64,000 nt of DNA. Origin: Wolfiporia cocos. Lineage: Eukaryota > Basidiomycota > Agaricomycetes > Polyporales > Phaeolaceae. Shown in pieces: positions 22,187 to 33,853 of this stretch (its first letter is position 1; the number at the start of each line of letters is the position of its first letter). Position numbers and translations under genes: made by a program. Under the pieces are notes generated by a model. The model worked only from the letters and a program-made list of their open reading frames with translations, was not told the DNA's origin and made no database searches. The stretch spans positions 1-64,000 of the forward strand of contig JACCLO010000051.1 in NCBI GenBank assembly GCA_029448655.1, in the 5' to 3' direction.

Positions 22187-24853
22187 ATGTCATCGGGTTT
22201 GAAACGTCCCAGTGACACCCCATCATCACCACGCAAGAAGCCGCGTCCTCAATACAAAACTCTAAAGAGCTTAGTCGAGGAGGCAGCCAAAAAGGTCAAC
22301 CGCTTGATTGAACATGTAAAAAAAGAGATATTGCCGCTTCTGCAGGAGGAGGGTCTTGGTACAGTTGGTGCTAAGCTCGCTATGAGTATTATGGGACTTG
22401 TGGTCAGTGCAGCTTCTGCTCCTGGAGAGAAGGAGTTGGGTGAAATGCAGTACTTGGAAGTACATATCAACATCCCAGATGATTACCCAGATATGGCAAG
22501 TAGGCTTGCTATCTATTCCTGACGTCCCTAGTCCCAAGCTGACATGCACTCAAAAGAGTTACAACTGAATGATTTGAATACACAATATGCGAACCTTGCC
22601 TTTTATTTCAGGGTACTGCTCAACTCCCTCCCTGCACCATCAGAATTTGCCAAGACGGACGTGTGGGCAGACGTACAAAGAACCCGCGCAGCCATCTTAT
22701 GTATGCGTCCCGTTGAAAAGAGCGGTGTGCCGATATGCACGCTCCACGATGTCTTTCGTCTTTTCCGAATTCGACTTGGCACAGACCTTTCTTCAGCCAC
22801 CGATGACCCTATCGCGGTTGCCTCCATCCGTGCTGCCGCCTTATTGTGCAACGAGATGGGAAACCCGTTCGACGATGAGAACGCACGCACAGCGAAATTT
22901 AACGAATGTGTTCAAGGACTGCTCCCTAACTTTAGGCTCAACCACAAATTTTTTCCCAAACTCGACCGTGCCGTATGCAAACCGGATGCAACGTTGTTCA
23001 TGGACGAGGAGGAGATCTTCCCAGTTTGCCTGCGTGAGGACAAGCGTGAGGCGGGCGAAACTGACACAGACTAGACTGTGGGACTCACACTATAACCTTA
23101 TAGACGACTTGAAGATGTTGCAGAAGGTTGGTGAGGAGGCTAGTGGGCGCAAGCAGAGATGGTATGTAACTGTGCGAATGCAGAGAACAAATCTAAGGCT
23201 TATCCGCAGTGATAGCCCTACTTATATACATGTTTTGTTTGGTTACCGGTAAGGGAGCCAAACATGAAGGTGGTCTGTGCGCAGACATAACTAATATGGT
23301 TTAGTCGTAAACTACCATAGACCATGTGCGCCGGTAATGGCCGCACCAGTAAGATCGTTTGTTTGGACCGTAGGTCCATGTTGTGGAAGTGGCTGTAGCT
23401 ACGTTAGTAAGCCATGCATGTGATTATTATATTCCGGGATCGGGATATGAGTAATCGTAAGGTCATTGGCATGTGATAACGAGCGGGCCGCTTATCCAAT
23501 TGTACTGACATAGCCCGGTATCGGGATATGAGTAAGGCGCGTGACACCGGAGGTTAGTCCGCTGAGTCATTGACGCGTACAAGCGTGTTATGTACGTGTT
23601 GTTATGACAAGTGGACGTATACCGCGTTGTGTACGTGTTGTTTGGTTGCGTGTACGTGTAGACGGGCGCTTAGCAGCGTAAATGTCTACAAGGTTGTAGA
23701 AATACCAGATAAATAGGTAAAAATACGGGAAAAATAGTGGCATGTCCCAAATCTGTGACAGAAACTGGCTATGACGTCTACATGCAAGTGGCGCACGACT
23801 ACTCGATTGTGGTCAAAACTCTTCGATGTGCATGAAGGCGGGTGCACCAATGTTTCTCCCATGCTTGTTGGGTATGTACTTTGAACCAAACATACATGTT
23901 CTTGGGCGCCCTTATGATTATCACACAGGACCCCATCTGTCCATGCAGGGCGGTTTTTATGATGGAGAGGATTACATAGTGGAACCACTAAGTGCAATGT
24001 ATTGTATGCTACCAGACGTCACCAAAGAGCGACAGAATCAGCTCGCACGGTTGCTGTATGCGCTCGCTAAAGGAGTAGAGGAGCTGAAGGAGTACGTTGC
24101 CCAACACAATAATGCCACTGTGGGATCAGGTTAATGTCGTCCTACAGGCTGGCTTCATCAACCGCTGAACCACCCTCATTCCCTTGTGGCACCCCTCAAA
24201 TCTACTCATCCTGCACGCTGTATGCCGACACCGCTGCCGACACCGCTGCCGACAAACCAAGCACTGGGACCCTCACATTCAAGAAGCCTCTTGTCGTCGA
24301 TCTCAACAACCGAGTGCTGTTCACAGCAACGTTGTCGACGACCTCTGCACGGGAGAAGTTGCCGGAGCAGACACCTGTGGTTGTCAAGCTTGTCAGCGGT
24401 TCCTATGGCGAAGACATACATCGACTTCTGGCGAAGGAAGGCCTCGTGCCTACCCTCCATGGGTGTGTCTGCTTGGAAGGTGCTCCTGTTGCCTACATCA
24501 TGGACCACTTGGATGGGGATTGGAAGCGCTTACACGACCTCTTACGTGATTTAACCCCTCTGTGCCGTAAGGCTATACGGGAATCATTGGAGAATGTTCT
24601 GAAATTGCTCAAGAAAAAGGGCTTCGTACACGGCGACCTTAGGTCGAGCAATATCATGGCGCGGATCGTTGACGAAGAAAAAGCGGAGATCAAGGTTGTC
24701 GACTTTGATTGGGCGGGCAAAGCCAGTCAGGTATTCTACCCTGCGATGCGCAACGAGTCCATCGGTTGGCCTGGTCGGCCCTGTGGTCCAATTGAAGCTG
24801 AGGATGACCGCGAACTGCTTGATTCGTGGTGGCCACGAGAAACCCATGTCTGA
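22187..24853 (+). pseudogene. Basidiomycete protein-kinase-like gene split by an LTR
   Basis: Start MSSGLKRPSDTPSSPRKKPRP at 22187. Exon 1 ends at 22495 at a GC donor (GCAAGT); exon 2 begins about 22559 and reads APSEFAKTDVWADVQRTRAA. A solo LTR with GAAAC duplications (23057-23061, 23761-23765) lies inside the exon. After it the gene continues YDVYMQVAHDYSIVVKTL, shifts frame near 23822, then FLPCLLGMYFEPNIHV and GGFYDGEDYIVEPLS. A 56-nt intron (24092-24147) leads to the kinase core: VVVKLVSGSYGEDIHRLL, catalytic loop GFVHGDLRSSNIM, and VVDFDWAG in place of DFG; stop at 24853. HGDLR plus DFD resembles the FunK1-like families expanded in Agaricomycetes, probably soluble and of unknown substrate. 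The insertion and the frameshift make it non-functional as sequenced. Confidence 0.75.
23062..23760 (-). mobile_element. Solo LTR (699 bp) in the kinase-like gene
   Basis: Starts TGACACAGAC and ends AATCTGTGACA on the plus strand, so the LTR itself (TGTCACA to TGTGTCA) lies in minus orientation. Flanked by perfect 5-bp repeats GAAAC. Homologous over much of its length to the LTR fragment at 40104-40441. No internal region, so it probably arose by recombination between two LTRs. Confidence 0.93.
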
Positions 24854-25445
24854 TCGTTGTTTCAAAGAATGCTTCACTCCTCCTTCTCTCGCTACATTTG
24901 TATGTAGTTTCCATTCTCGATGTGACTATACCAGCAATGCATACAACCAAAAATACTACGGCTGATCATGGTTTCGGTGATTTGCAAGCGATGCATTGTT
25001 GCGCGCTGGACACCATGCAGACAGTCTGAAGTCGCATACGGAGGCATCAGATCAGCCACAGCCCAGTTAAATTAAATCCAGACACTGGCGGTGGTCCGTG
25101 CTTTCCTTTTTTTGCATTAGACATGTATGACTCCCTTGCACCTGTTTTGAATTATGTACCTTTGTCGTGATTATATGGGCAGCAACACTTGCAGATGTTC
25201 GATGGTGCAACAAGCTGCAAGGCCAGATTGTAATATTGCACATTGAAATCTGACGCTGTGTGCTGCATCGAAAGGCGGTATACACCGGCTTGAGATCCGA
25301 GCAGTCATATGATTGCAACTTGTGTATCACGATGCAAATACAATCTCGAGCAATATGCCACAGTGGTCAGCGGTATGGATTGCATGACCCCAGCTCACAT
25401 GTCTCTAAGCATGGTTTTAACGGGTCACCACAGGTTGATGATTCC
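24854..25445. other. No supported gene
   Basis: AT-rich sequence following the kinase-like gene, with no convincing reading frame. Confidence 0.5.
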
Positions 25446-25684
25446 TCATATATTGTATGGATATGTTGGCTCTCTGACAATGTCGAGAACGATTTGCATG
25501 TGGCTTCGCTCATTCTGCGGTCCATTCTTAATATACTTGGCTGTTGCAGATATGGTGACGTGGAAAATGGACGTCTCCCCCAGGTCCTCGCCGTACAGCA
25601 TCTTAGCCAAAGCATAGTGGGGGATATTGTGCTTCTCGAGGTAGGCATTGATCTTGATGTAGTGAACGATTTCATTGATGCATT
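25446..25684 (-). CDS. Unrecognised exon, C-terminal 79 residues
   Basis: Begins after an ATATAG acceptor and reads TKCINEIVHYIKINAYLEK, then LAKMLYGEDLGETSIFHVT and IVLDIVREPTYPYNI to a stop at 25446-25448. Composition and regularity look coding, and the overlapping plus-strand frame looks like its shadow. I do not recognise it. It may be the 3' exon of the host gene that was split by the Gypsy-1 and MITE insertions, or a separate gene fragment. Confidence 0.35.
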
Positions 25685-26112
25685 TGGTCTATATCACGTG
25701 CTGGTGTGGACCCAATACAATTCTCCAGCCGTAATGCAATAACCATTGCACCAAAAGGGCACAATGCCAACTCTGTTGGCATCGGTGGGTCTCAGTACTT
25801 AAGCTATTATGGCACATGGTCGTGACATGCTCATGACAGTCTAGCAATACTGCTCCTTGATAATGATGCGTTTGACTTGGTCCGCACCCGTCCGCTCGGC
25901 CGACACATCCGTCGCACCAGAGTCCTCAACGGCCATGGAAGAGCTGTCAGCGTCATCTCCGCGTGCTTGCCCATGCAGTGTGAGACTCAACGTATAGTTG
26001 CATGCAGACCCTTTCCTCTTGCACCACGATGAGGGAGGAGTACTGTTAGAATCCCCCTGAGTCAGGTGCCAATTCTCAGGCAGCAGACACCAGTAGATCA
26101 GCAGCCCCTCCC

Positions 26113-26819
26113 TGTTACGGGTCGAACACCCGTTCGTATATTCGAGTCGCGAATATAGATCGTTCTTCTGCACGTGGGCGTATAGCCGTATGCAAGGCAA
26201 ATGCTCGTTAGATGCCTTCAAGTCCTAGGTGAAGTTCCTAGGAGATCGTATAATATCCAATACGCGTTAGAGGATATAATCTGTTCAGGTGCGAGTCGAA
26301 TAGAATATAAGACTCGCCTAAGTCCGAGAAGTCAGTGTGCACTTCGAGGACTTAGTCGTTTGGTTGCTCGAGTGAGAAATACTGAGCGTAGTTTCCTACG
26401 TTTGAGAACAAGTATAAGACTTCTTGTTTATACAACAAGGTCGAGCTGAAGAGCCTTGACAATAAGTACATGAGCTTTTATACTACGCTGGGTTTTAGGG
26501 GTCAAGTCCATCCCAGATGCCACCGCTACTATCTACGCTATAGTATCAAACGTTTGATAAGTATGTAGTGATGTATCCGAAACGATAGATAGGGATGATG
26601 GTGGTTGAACACCATCTATAAGCTAATAAACGATGAAGGTGAAACGGTGGCAGAGTTGGATCTGCCAAAGGTGAAACGCGCCCTACATGCTAATACAACT
26701 GGGGATGCGCCCAGTAGAGTCACGAGTAGCCAGGGGGTTGGTTGCGCAACAAGTCCCTGTATCGTATTCGCCCGGTGGTGAGTTCTGTCGATATTCGAAA
26801 AATTAAAATAACCGTAACA
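26113..26819 (-). repeat. 3' LTR of Gypsy-1
   Basis: 707 bp, the same length as the partner at 33854-34560. It differs from the partner at four positions I could see, all transitions, three of them at CpG sites. Confidence 0.95.
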
Positions 26820-26830
26820 TCAGCCCCTCC

Positions 26831-28103
26831 CTAGGCATTCGTCGGCCTCGACGAATTTTCCAAGTTCCTCTCTTCAGAGTGCCTCGGCGTCCTGTTCATT
26901 GTAGATGTCGCCGTTCCCGCTGAGGGACGGGGTCGTAGGAGTTCGCCATACGAAGTGTTGGCGGCATTCATTCTGTCAATGACCTGGTTGATTGAGCCCA
27001 CAAGCTCTGCAAATATAGTCGGGGCAGTCGAGGATCCAGTGGCTAGCGGATCCGCACTGCCGACAGGGTTGTTCAGGCGAGGGCCTTGCTGGTACCCGTA
27101 GGAAAAGGGATATCTCTGAGATATTCGTTGTGTCGGTATCTCCAGTGGTGAGCGGCGCGGTGGAGGTTCCGTTGCGCCCATGTGGGTAAGGAGGCGGTGT
27201 CTCGTTCGTGCTCCCTCGCACCTCGCTCGAACTCCTCGCGGGTAATGCTCTGCACCGATGGAGATCGTCGAATAGGCGGCGTGCTATTCGCTCTTCGCTG
27301 TCGTTCTGGGGTAGCCCTAGGGCTCGTCGGGCGTGCAGGTGGTTCACGTCTCCCGTTGCCTCCCATACCAGGAATACGTGGCGTCGGGTCTCTAACTCCT
27401 GTTCGGCGGGCTCTCTGAGTCTTGGTAGGCAGTGGAAATAATACTCTATCGCCCTCCATAAAATCAAACGGCCTTGCAACTCGGCGTCGTTCGTCGGGGG
27501 TGAAAAAGCAGGCGGGTCGTGGTGTGTATTCGGGTCGACCGGGAGTAACGTGCTCGCGATCCTCGAAGTCGTTGAGCGCGTGTCGTAGTCGGGCCGTCGT
27601 GGTGGCGGCCAATCTGTCGATAAGTCTGTTGGTGAGTAATTCGAGTCCCTCTCTCTGCGCTCTGATCTGCCCCTCCATTCGGACAAGGTCCTCGGTGATG
27701 TTCTGGTACGAGCTGTAGACGTGTGTGAGGTCCTGCGCGATGTCGAAGAGGGCCGACCAGCCATCGGCTCGGCCAGCAAAAGGTCCCTCGGCCCTGTACC
27801 AGAGGAGGGCGTGTCTACTCTGCAGATGCTGGGGGGAGTACCTTCTTGGTGGCGTACCTCGCGGTCGGCCTTCTCGACGATCTGCATCGCCGGGGGTCGT
27901 GGTTCGGCGGGGGAGCTGGTGGCGAGTCGTCGACATACTATTACTGTCCTGTTTTCGAGTGTCGGGGTTGTCCTGACTCTCGTCCTGTGGTAGTCTTTTA
28001 TCAGCTCCTTGGAGTGCTCCAAGTTCGCCTCGTCTTCCCATGAATTGTCGGCGTGGCATAGCCTTTCCACTTGACGAAGTATTGATGCTTCTTTCCTTTC
28101 CAT
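26831..28103 (-). CDS. Gypsy-1 extra 3' open frames, one with zinc knuckles
   Basis: Two long minus-strand frames overlap downstream of the chromodomain. Frame A (28103-26976) opens with the end of the chromodomain (DNSWEDEANLEHSKELIKD), then a Pro/Arg-rich stretch, a globular part (GRLILWRAIEYYFHCLPRL, HVFLVWEATGDVNHLHARR) and a double zinc knuckle, CRQCGSASHWILDC and CRACGLNQPGH, cut by TGA just before QNEC, where the last cysteine would sit. Frame B (28059-27073) also looks protein-like (EDLVRMEGQIRAQREGLELL). Nucleic-acid binding is a fair guess for frame A. Which frame is translated, or whether both are, cannot be settled from one copy. Confidence 0.55.
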
Positions 28104-31100
28104 CTGTCAGCCAAGATGGCTTCGACTTCGTATTCCTCCTGTCCCTTGATGATATCAGGTGGCGGCCGTAGGTAATTGGGTCCGTGCACCCTTGTTTCTT
28201 TGAATGGTTTTAGTAAGGCAGCATGGAATACCGGATGAATTTTCCAGTTCGCCGGTAACTGCAGCCGGTATGTCGTGGGTCCCATCTTTTCTGTGATGGT
28301 GAAGGGTCCTTCCCTTTTTGGTGCTAGCTTGTTAGATTCGTAGGGGATGGTTAGGTTCTTTGCGTCGAGCCAAACCTTGTCTCCTTTCTCGAGCTTCGGT
28401 AATTCTCGGAGGAAACGTCCCGCCATTCTTTTCTGAGCTAGTTCGTGCGCGATGAATGCCATCTTTCGCGCCTCTTTGATCTTTTTGATCCTGTCAACTG
28501 CTGCCAGGACGTTTCCTACCCTGTCGTAGTCTGGGAATCCCCTTGGAATATAACCCAAGATTATTTCAAGGGGCGCAGGTCAGTTTTCGGTTCGCTTGGT
28601 GTTGTGCGCAAATTCGACGTCGGGTAGTCGTTGTACCCATTGGAAAGGGTCGTTCATGCAATAGATACGAAGGTACACTTCGATTTGTTGATTCATCCTT
28701 TCCGTTTGTCCGTCGGTCTGTGGATGGTACGCCGTACTCATCGCAGATTCCGTTCCCTGCAGCTTGCATAATTCCTTGAACAGTTTCGATGCGAACTGTG
28801 GTCCCCTGTCTGAAATGATCTTTCGGGGAATGCCGTATTGTGAGTATATCTTTCGATGGAATATTTCTGCGGCCCCTTCGCTCGTGATTGTTTTGTCGCA
28901 TGGGGTGAGAGAGATGGCCTTGGATAGGCCATGGTCGACAATCACCATCATGGAGTCATATTTTCCGACTCTTGGCAGGTCGGTGACAAAATCGACCGAG
29001 CACTGTGAGAAGGGAAGGGCGTCCTCCCGTGTCGGTATTGGCTGTAAAGGGGGTTTTAGCGGGTTCCTATCAGGTTTCATCTGTTGACAGATTGCACAGC
29101 CTCGGACGTATTCCGGTATCATTGTTCCCATGTCAGGCCACCAAAAGTGGGTCTTAACCTGTACTGTTGTACCCCAGATCCCAGGGTGTCCGGCCGGGAT
29201 CGTGTCGTGGTATTTTGAAATGACGTCCCGTCGAAGGCCCTCATCTTTTGGCACGTACATCCTGCCCCTGTAGAGCAGTATCCCATCCGTTTGTTGCCAT
29301 TCATCTGCGGTGGTTCTTGCGGGGAATTCGTCTGTGCCCCCTAGAGCACGGATCGCCTGTTCCGCAGATTCATCTCGATCGTTGGCGTTCTTGATTCGAT
29401 CGATGATCGGGATCTGGATTGCGTGGACGACGAGTTCATTTGGAATCATGGTGATTCCCTCGTTGTCTTCGTTGCTTTCGTCTAGGTGATACAACCTGGA
29501 CAATGTGTCGGCCATGACTAGTTTCCTCCCGGGGATGTGTTGTAATTTCAGGTCGAATTGCGAGAGGAATAGATGCCATCTCGCTTGTCGCCGATTTAGG
29601 CGCTGTGCGCTTCTCCAGTACGTCAGGTTCTGATGATCGCTTCGGATCAAGATCCGATGCGGTGCTCCTTCTAACAGGTGCCGCCATTCTTCTAGTGCTC
29701 GGACTATTCCGAGTAGTTCGCGATCATAGATTTCGTAGTTCCGTTCTGTGGATGTCAGGGATTGTGAGAGATATCCCACTGGCCGTTCACGCCCCGTTTC
29801 ATCTGTCTGTTTTAGCACTGCCCCTGTGGCAAACTGAGATGCGTCTGTTTCGAGGATGAATGGTTTCTCCTTGTCTGGCGTTCCTAGTGCGGGCGCCGTT
29901 GTGAATGCCTGCTTCATGAAGTCGAACGCCTTTTGTTCTTTATCCGTCCACTGGAATCCTGTCCCTGTGACCGTTTTCGTGAGATCCACCAGGGGTCGGG
30001 CGTGCGTTGAGTAGTGATCGATAAATTTCCGATAGAAGTTTGCAAATCCTAGGAAGGATCTGACTTCCTTGAGATTTCGGGGAGTCGGCCACTCTTTAAT
30101 CCTATTGAGTTTCGCTGGGTCCATCTGGATGTTTCCTGGGGTGATGACTAGTCCTAGAAATTCGACTCTGTCGACACCGAAGGCGCATTTCTCGGGTTTC
30201 ACAAAGAGATGGTTATCCACCAATCTCTGAAGGATTCGCCGTTCCCGTTCCTTGTGTGTTTTCTCGTCTTCTGAGAAAATGAGGATATCGTCCATGTAAA
30301 CAAGCACCCATCCTTCGAAGATTTCTTCTTTCAGGATTTCGTTCATCATTGCCTGAAAGGTCCCGGGTGCATTGCACAATCCGAAAAACATAACCGTGGG
30401 TTCGTACAACCTTCGGTTTGTTTTGAAGGCCGCTTTCCATTCGTCTCCTTTCTTGATTCGCACGTTGTTGTACCCCGCTCTAAGGTCCATTTTCGTGAAA
30501 ATCTTTGCTCCTTTTAGCTTTTCCAGGAGCTCCGAGATTAATGGCAAGGGATAGACGTTCTTTATCGTTCCTTCGTTCAGATATCGATAATCTTGACAGG
30601 GTCGTAGGCCGCTGTCTTTCTTTGGGACGAAGAAGAATGGTGACGCCATCGGGGATTTTGAAGGGACTATGAATCCCTTGGCCAGGTTTTCTTTTAGGAA
30701 TTCGTCCAGCGCCTGTTGCTCTTTAGGCAACAGTGCATAGACTTTGCAGTCCTTCGGCACGAAATCGGGTTTTAATTCGATTGCGTGGTCCCATGGTCTC
30801 GACGGGGGGAACGCCGCTGCGGACTCCTTACTGAACACCTTGGTAAAGTCTAGTAGGTGTTTCGGGACCATTTCCTCAATTGTTCGTTCTGGTTCAGGGG
30901 TTTTCTGTGCGAATTCTTGGGACTTCGTCAGCGCTTTCCTGACAGCATTGATGATTTGTATCTTTGTTCGGAACTTCTTTCGTGTTTCCCCTTTCTCTCC
31001 TATGATCCTAGGGTTATCTTTTGCAAAGCGTCGGATCGCTTCGTACTCCTCAGGAGTATAGAGCCGCTGTGCTGTTTCTTCTGGCTGGTCCGTAGATCCA

Positions 31101-31975
31101 AATCCTTTCTCCCCTCGTTCTGTTTCATCTAGGTCCTCGACCTCCAAAATGTCGGGGGTTAGGTGTCGTTCGAAAATTATCTGGGCTATTCGCATGCCCG
31201 GGATAATTCTATGTGCTTTGTCTGAATAGTTGAAGACGATGGCTCCGACGTCTCCTCGGTAGTCCGAGTCTATGATTCCGGCCTGTACTACCAGTCCGTG
31301 TCTGAGGGTGTTGCCTGATCGTCCGGCCAACCTTCCATACGATCCCTTCGGGATCTTCATTTTTACTCCTGTGGAGACGAGTTTCCATCCTCCGGCGGGA
31401 ATCTCGGTTTCTTCTGCAGCGTAAAGGTCATACCCTGCGGCTTCTTGGGTTCCCCTTGTCGGAATTTTCCCTTCTGGAGCAACTACCATTTCCACCGTAT
31501 CCATTTGGATCGTGGCTTCCGGTTTCTTTTCTTCTGCCCCTAGTATTGATCGTACATCGACTGTTTGGTCCTTCCAGTCGATTGTGGGGTTTTCGTCTTT
31601 TAGCCATCCATACCCTAGAATCATATTCTCTGTTCCGATCGATCCTACCAAGAATCGGACCTTTCGCGTTTTCTGGGTCTTCGGATATCGTAGTAGTATG
31701 GTGGCTTCTCGGTCTATTCGCCCATCTTTGTTTTCTGTTCCGTCAACATTTTTGACGATAATCGGGTTCTTCAAGGGTTGCGTGGGCACCTTGTATTTTT
31801 CTACCACTCTGCTGTGGATCAGGTTTGACATTGCTCCTGAGTCGATTAGTGCATTGCACTTCACGGGTTTTGCCAGCGTCATGATTACCGGAATGAAGAG
31901 GGATCGATTCTTCTCGAACGAGGTAATTACATGCGCTGCTTTCTCGGAGGGTAAGACCGTGGGCTTCCCTCCTAG
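28001..31975 (-). pseudogene. pol: Gypsy-1 pol: protease, dUTPase, RT, RNase H, integrase, chromodomain
   Basis: The pol frame lies -1 to gag and opens right at the gag stop. Order: aspartic protease (NALIDSGAMSNL); dUTPase (about 31510-31085: AAGYDLYAAEE, GRLAGRSGNTL, IIDSDYRGDVG, RIAQIIFER, RGEKGFGSTD, all five motifs); reverse transcriptase with YMDDILIF near 30290; RNase H (FILETDASQFATGAVL); integrase with the zinc-binding H-H-C-C region, DFVTDLP, ISDRGPQFASKLF and YHPQTDGQTERMN; a GPY/F-like module; chromodomain (YEVEAILADRWKGKKHQYF). Broken at two points: an in-frame TGA at 28580-28582 between FAHNTKRTEN and PAPLEIILGY, and a frame change inside the chromodomain near 28045. It is unlikely to make full-length integrase as it stands. 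Confidence 0.92.
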
Positions 31976-33807
31976 GCAAAATCCTGTTCTTCTACGAGCC
32001 GTGCTAGGAGCTCGGGGTTCTTGGCTTTCAGAGCCCTAATTGCTGTGACCGCTCTGTTAGCGGTGACATATTCAGTCTCTTCTTCGGAGACTTCTTCGAT
32101 GCGAGCTTCTTGCTCGGCTTCTTCTTCTTCGGTTTTTCGAGTAGTCCGCCTAGGGCGGGCTGGTTTCCTCGGCCTCTTCGGGCAGTCTCGCGACATATGT
32201 CCTGGCTGATGACAGGTGAAGCATTTTCCTTTCTTGATGTGATCGTCCCTTTCCTGGGTGGTCATTCGATCTACATCCATTGCGTTCGGATCTTTCGGTG
32301 CGGTTGTCTGTGGAGCACTAGTGCGTCCGTTATTCTGGTTCGAGGCTTGCCAAGCCTTTTTCTTGACAAACGGTTTGTCCCGTTTCAAGAATATCTTGTA
32401 CGTATTTTCATAGTACGAGGCAGCGGACTGCCATTCATCAATGGTTGCTGGTAGCGGTCGAACACCGATGATGTATCGGGTCGTGTGTTCGGGTAACCCT
32501 TTCTCAAAGAGGGTTATGAGCAACGCGTTTCCGTCCGCGCTGTATCGATCGTACTGGGCCTTTCCGGCCAAGTTGTTGAACTCGGTGATATAATCATCAA
32601 TGTCCTTCCTGTCCTGGGTTACGTCCAGGATTTTCTTCCGCGCCTTCTGTACCTCTTCGATGGCTCCGAAGGCTTTCTGGAAGTCTGCATCAAACTGTGC
32701 AAGACTAGGTGGGAAGAATCGTTTCGTCTGGGGGTTCGTGTAAACCCGGTGGTAATTTTGTTTCCACTGGCCTGTTTTCCCCTTGTTCGAAATATAAGAG
32801 AGGATAAAGATCACTCTCTGAACGTCGTTCTGGAATGATGTTTCGTACATCGTAAACCAGGAATTGCACTGGTTTATGAAGTTCTGCATGTCAGATCGTT
32901 CCCCGTCGAATACGTCTGGGGGATTGATCTTTATCATCGGGGGTCGGTAGTACGGGTTTGGCGCCGGAGGTTGAGGCTGCGGCGCATTCGGTGGTGGAGG
33001 TCCTCCTCCTCCCGGGTATCCTCCACCTGGGTTTCCTGGGTTTCCTCCGGGGTTCCCTGGGTTTCCTCCAGGGTTTCCTCCTCCGGGGTTCGCGGGGGTT
33101 CCTCCTCCGAATCCTCCAGGAGGGGGGGCATTCCCTCCTCCGAGTCCGAAGTTTCCTCCCAGTCCTCCTCCGCTTGTACCTGCGGAGGTTCGTCCAAATA
33201 GGCCTGAAGGCCATGTTCCTGGGTTTGTCGTTCCCATTCCTCCGCTTGGGCTAGTCCAAGACGGATTTCCTCCGCTACCCATTCCGGGTGCGTTCTGTGG
33301 GGGGTTTCCAAAGAGGTCTGTTCCTCCAGCCATAGGCCCAATCCCACTCTGCGCAAAAGCAGATATAAATCCTGGAGGGTCCTGTCCTCCGGTCTGGCTG
33401 TTATCTGTTCCTGTAAAATTTCCAGGATTTCTCCCATCATCTCCGATGCGCTCAATTCCTGCCATTCCTGTGGCGCCCGAAGGCTGATTCGTATTTCCAT
33501 CGGCATCGAAGGTTCTGTTGATGGTTTCGGTTTCGTTTTCGGTCAACGTCGCGGTTGACATCGGAGGGAGTTCTCCAAATCGTTCGAACGCTTCACGCGT
33601 TATTTCCCAAGCGGTCGTTCTTGCGGAGGGGTATACTTCTACCCACTTCGATGCCCTATCTTCTCTTGGAATGACAACAATTCCTCCGCGGTTACGGAAG
33701 GCTCCAATGGTGTCAGTCCACTCGTATCGGTTGAGTCTGTAGACTCCCTGAATGTCCTCGGGCAAGAGTTCAATCAGTCGTGCTGGGAATTCTGGTCCAA
33801 ATATCAT
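31972..33807 (-). CDS. gag: Gypsy-1 gag, 611 residues
   Basis: ATG at 33805-33807. The N-terminal third is followed by a Gly/Pro/Asn-rich low-complexity tract (about 33380-32980, NPGGNPGNPGG-type repeats). The capsid-like region (INPPDVFDGERSDMQNFINQ; FQKAFGAIEEVQKARKKIL; LAGKAQYDRYSADGNALL) precedes a CCHC zinc knuckle, CFTCHQPGHMSRDC, and a basic then acidic tail. It forms the particle and binds the element RNA. It ends EEQDFA-stop; the last codons contain TTTT directly before the stop, where the pol frame (-1) begins, so a -1 slip is the likely route to pol. The length is on the long side for a fungal Gypsy gag because of the Gly/Pro tract. Confidence 0.92.
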   Translation of the reverse strand: MIFGPEFPARLIELLPEDIQGVYRLNRYEWTDTIGAFRNRGGIVVIPREDRASKWVEVYPSARTTAWEITREAFERFGELPPMSTATLTENETETINRTFDADGNTNQPSGATGMAGIERIGDDGRNPGNFTGTDNSQTGGQDPPGFISAFAQSGIGPMAGGTDLFGNPPQNAPGMGSGGNPSWTSPSGGMGTTNPGTWPSGLFGRTSAGTSGGGLGGNFGLGGGNAPPPGGFGGGTPANPGGGNPGGNPGNPGGNPGNPGGGYPGGGGPPPPNAPQPQPPAPNPYYRPPMIKINPPDVFDGERSDMQNFINQCNSWFTMYETSFQNDVQRVIFILSYISNKGKTGQWKQNYHRVYTNPQTKRFFPPSLAQFDADFQKAFGAIEEVQKARKKILDVTQDRKDIDDYITEFNNLAGKAQYDRYSADGNALLITLFEKGLPEHTTRYIIGVRPLPATIDEWQSAASYYENTYKIFLKRDKPFVKKKAWQASNQNNGRTSAPQTTAPKDPNAMDVDRMTTQERDDHIKKGKCFTCHQPGHMSRDCPKRPRKPARPRRTTRKTEEEEAEQEARIEEVSEEETEYVTANRAVTAIRALKAKNPELLARLVEEQDFA

Positions 33808-33853
33808 GTGCCCTTACACCGTGGTAGGTGAGGGTGTGATAAGCTCGACCTTC

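Noticed and set aside
24134..24853. Separate kinase gene starting MSSYRLASS at 24134
   Set aside because: A 56-nt intron (24092-24147, GTACGT donor, CTACAG acceptor) joins the previous exon in frame, so this ATG lies inside an intron.
27182..33254. Many plus-strand open frames over Gypsy-1
   Set aside because: They are shadows of gag, pol and the 3' frames. The minus strand holds all the catalytic motifs.
32980..33380. Minisatellite at the Gly/Pro-rich tract
   Set aside because: The repeats are codon-level low complexity within gag and in frame with it, not a separate tandem array.
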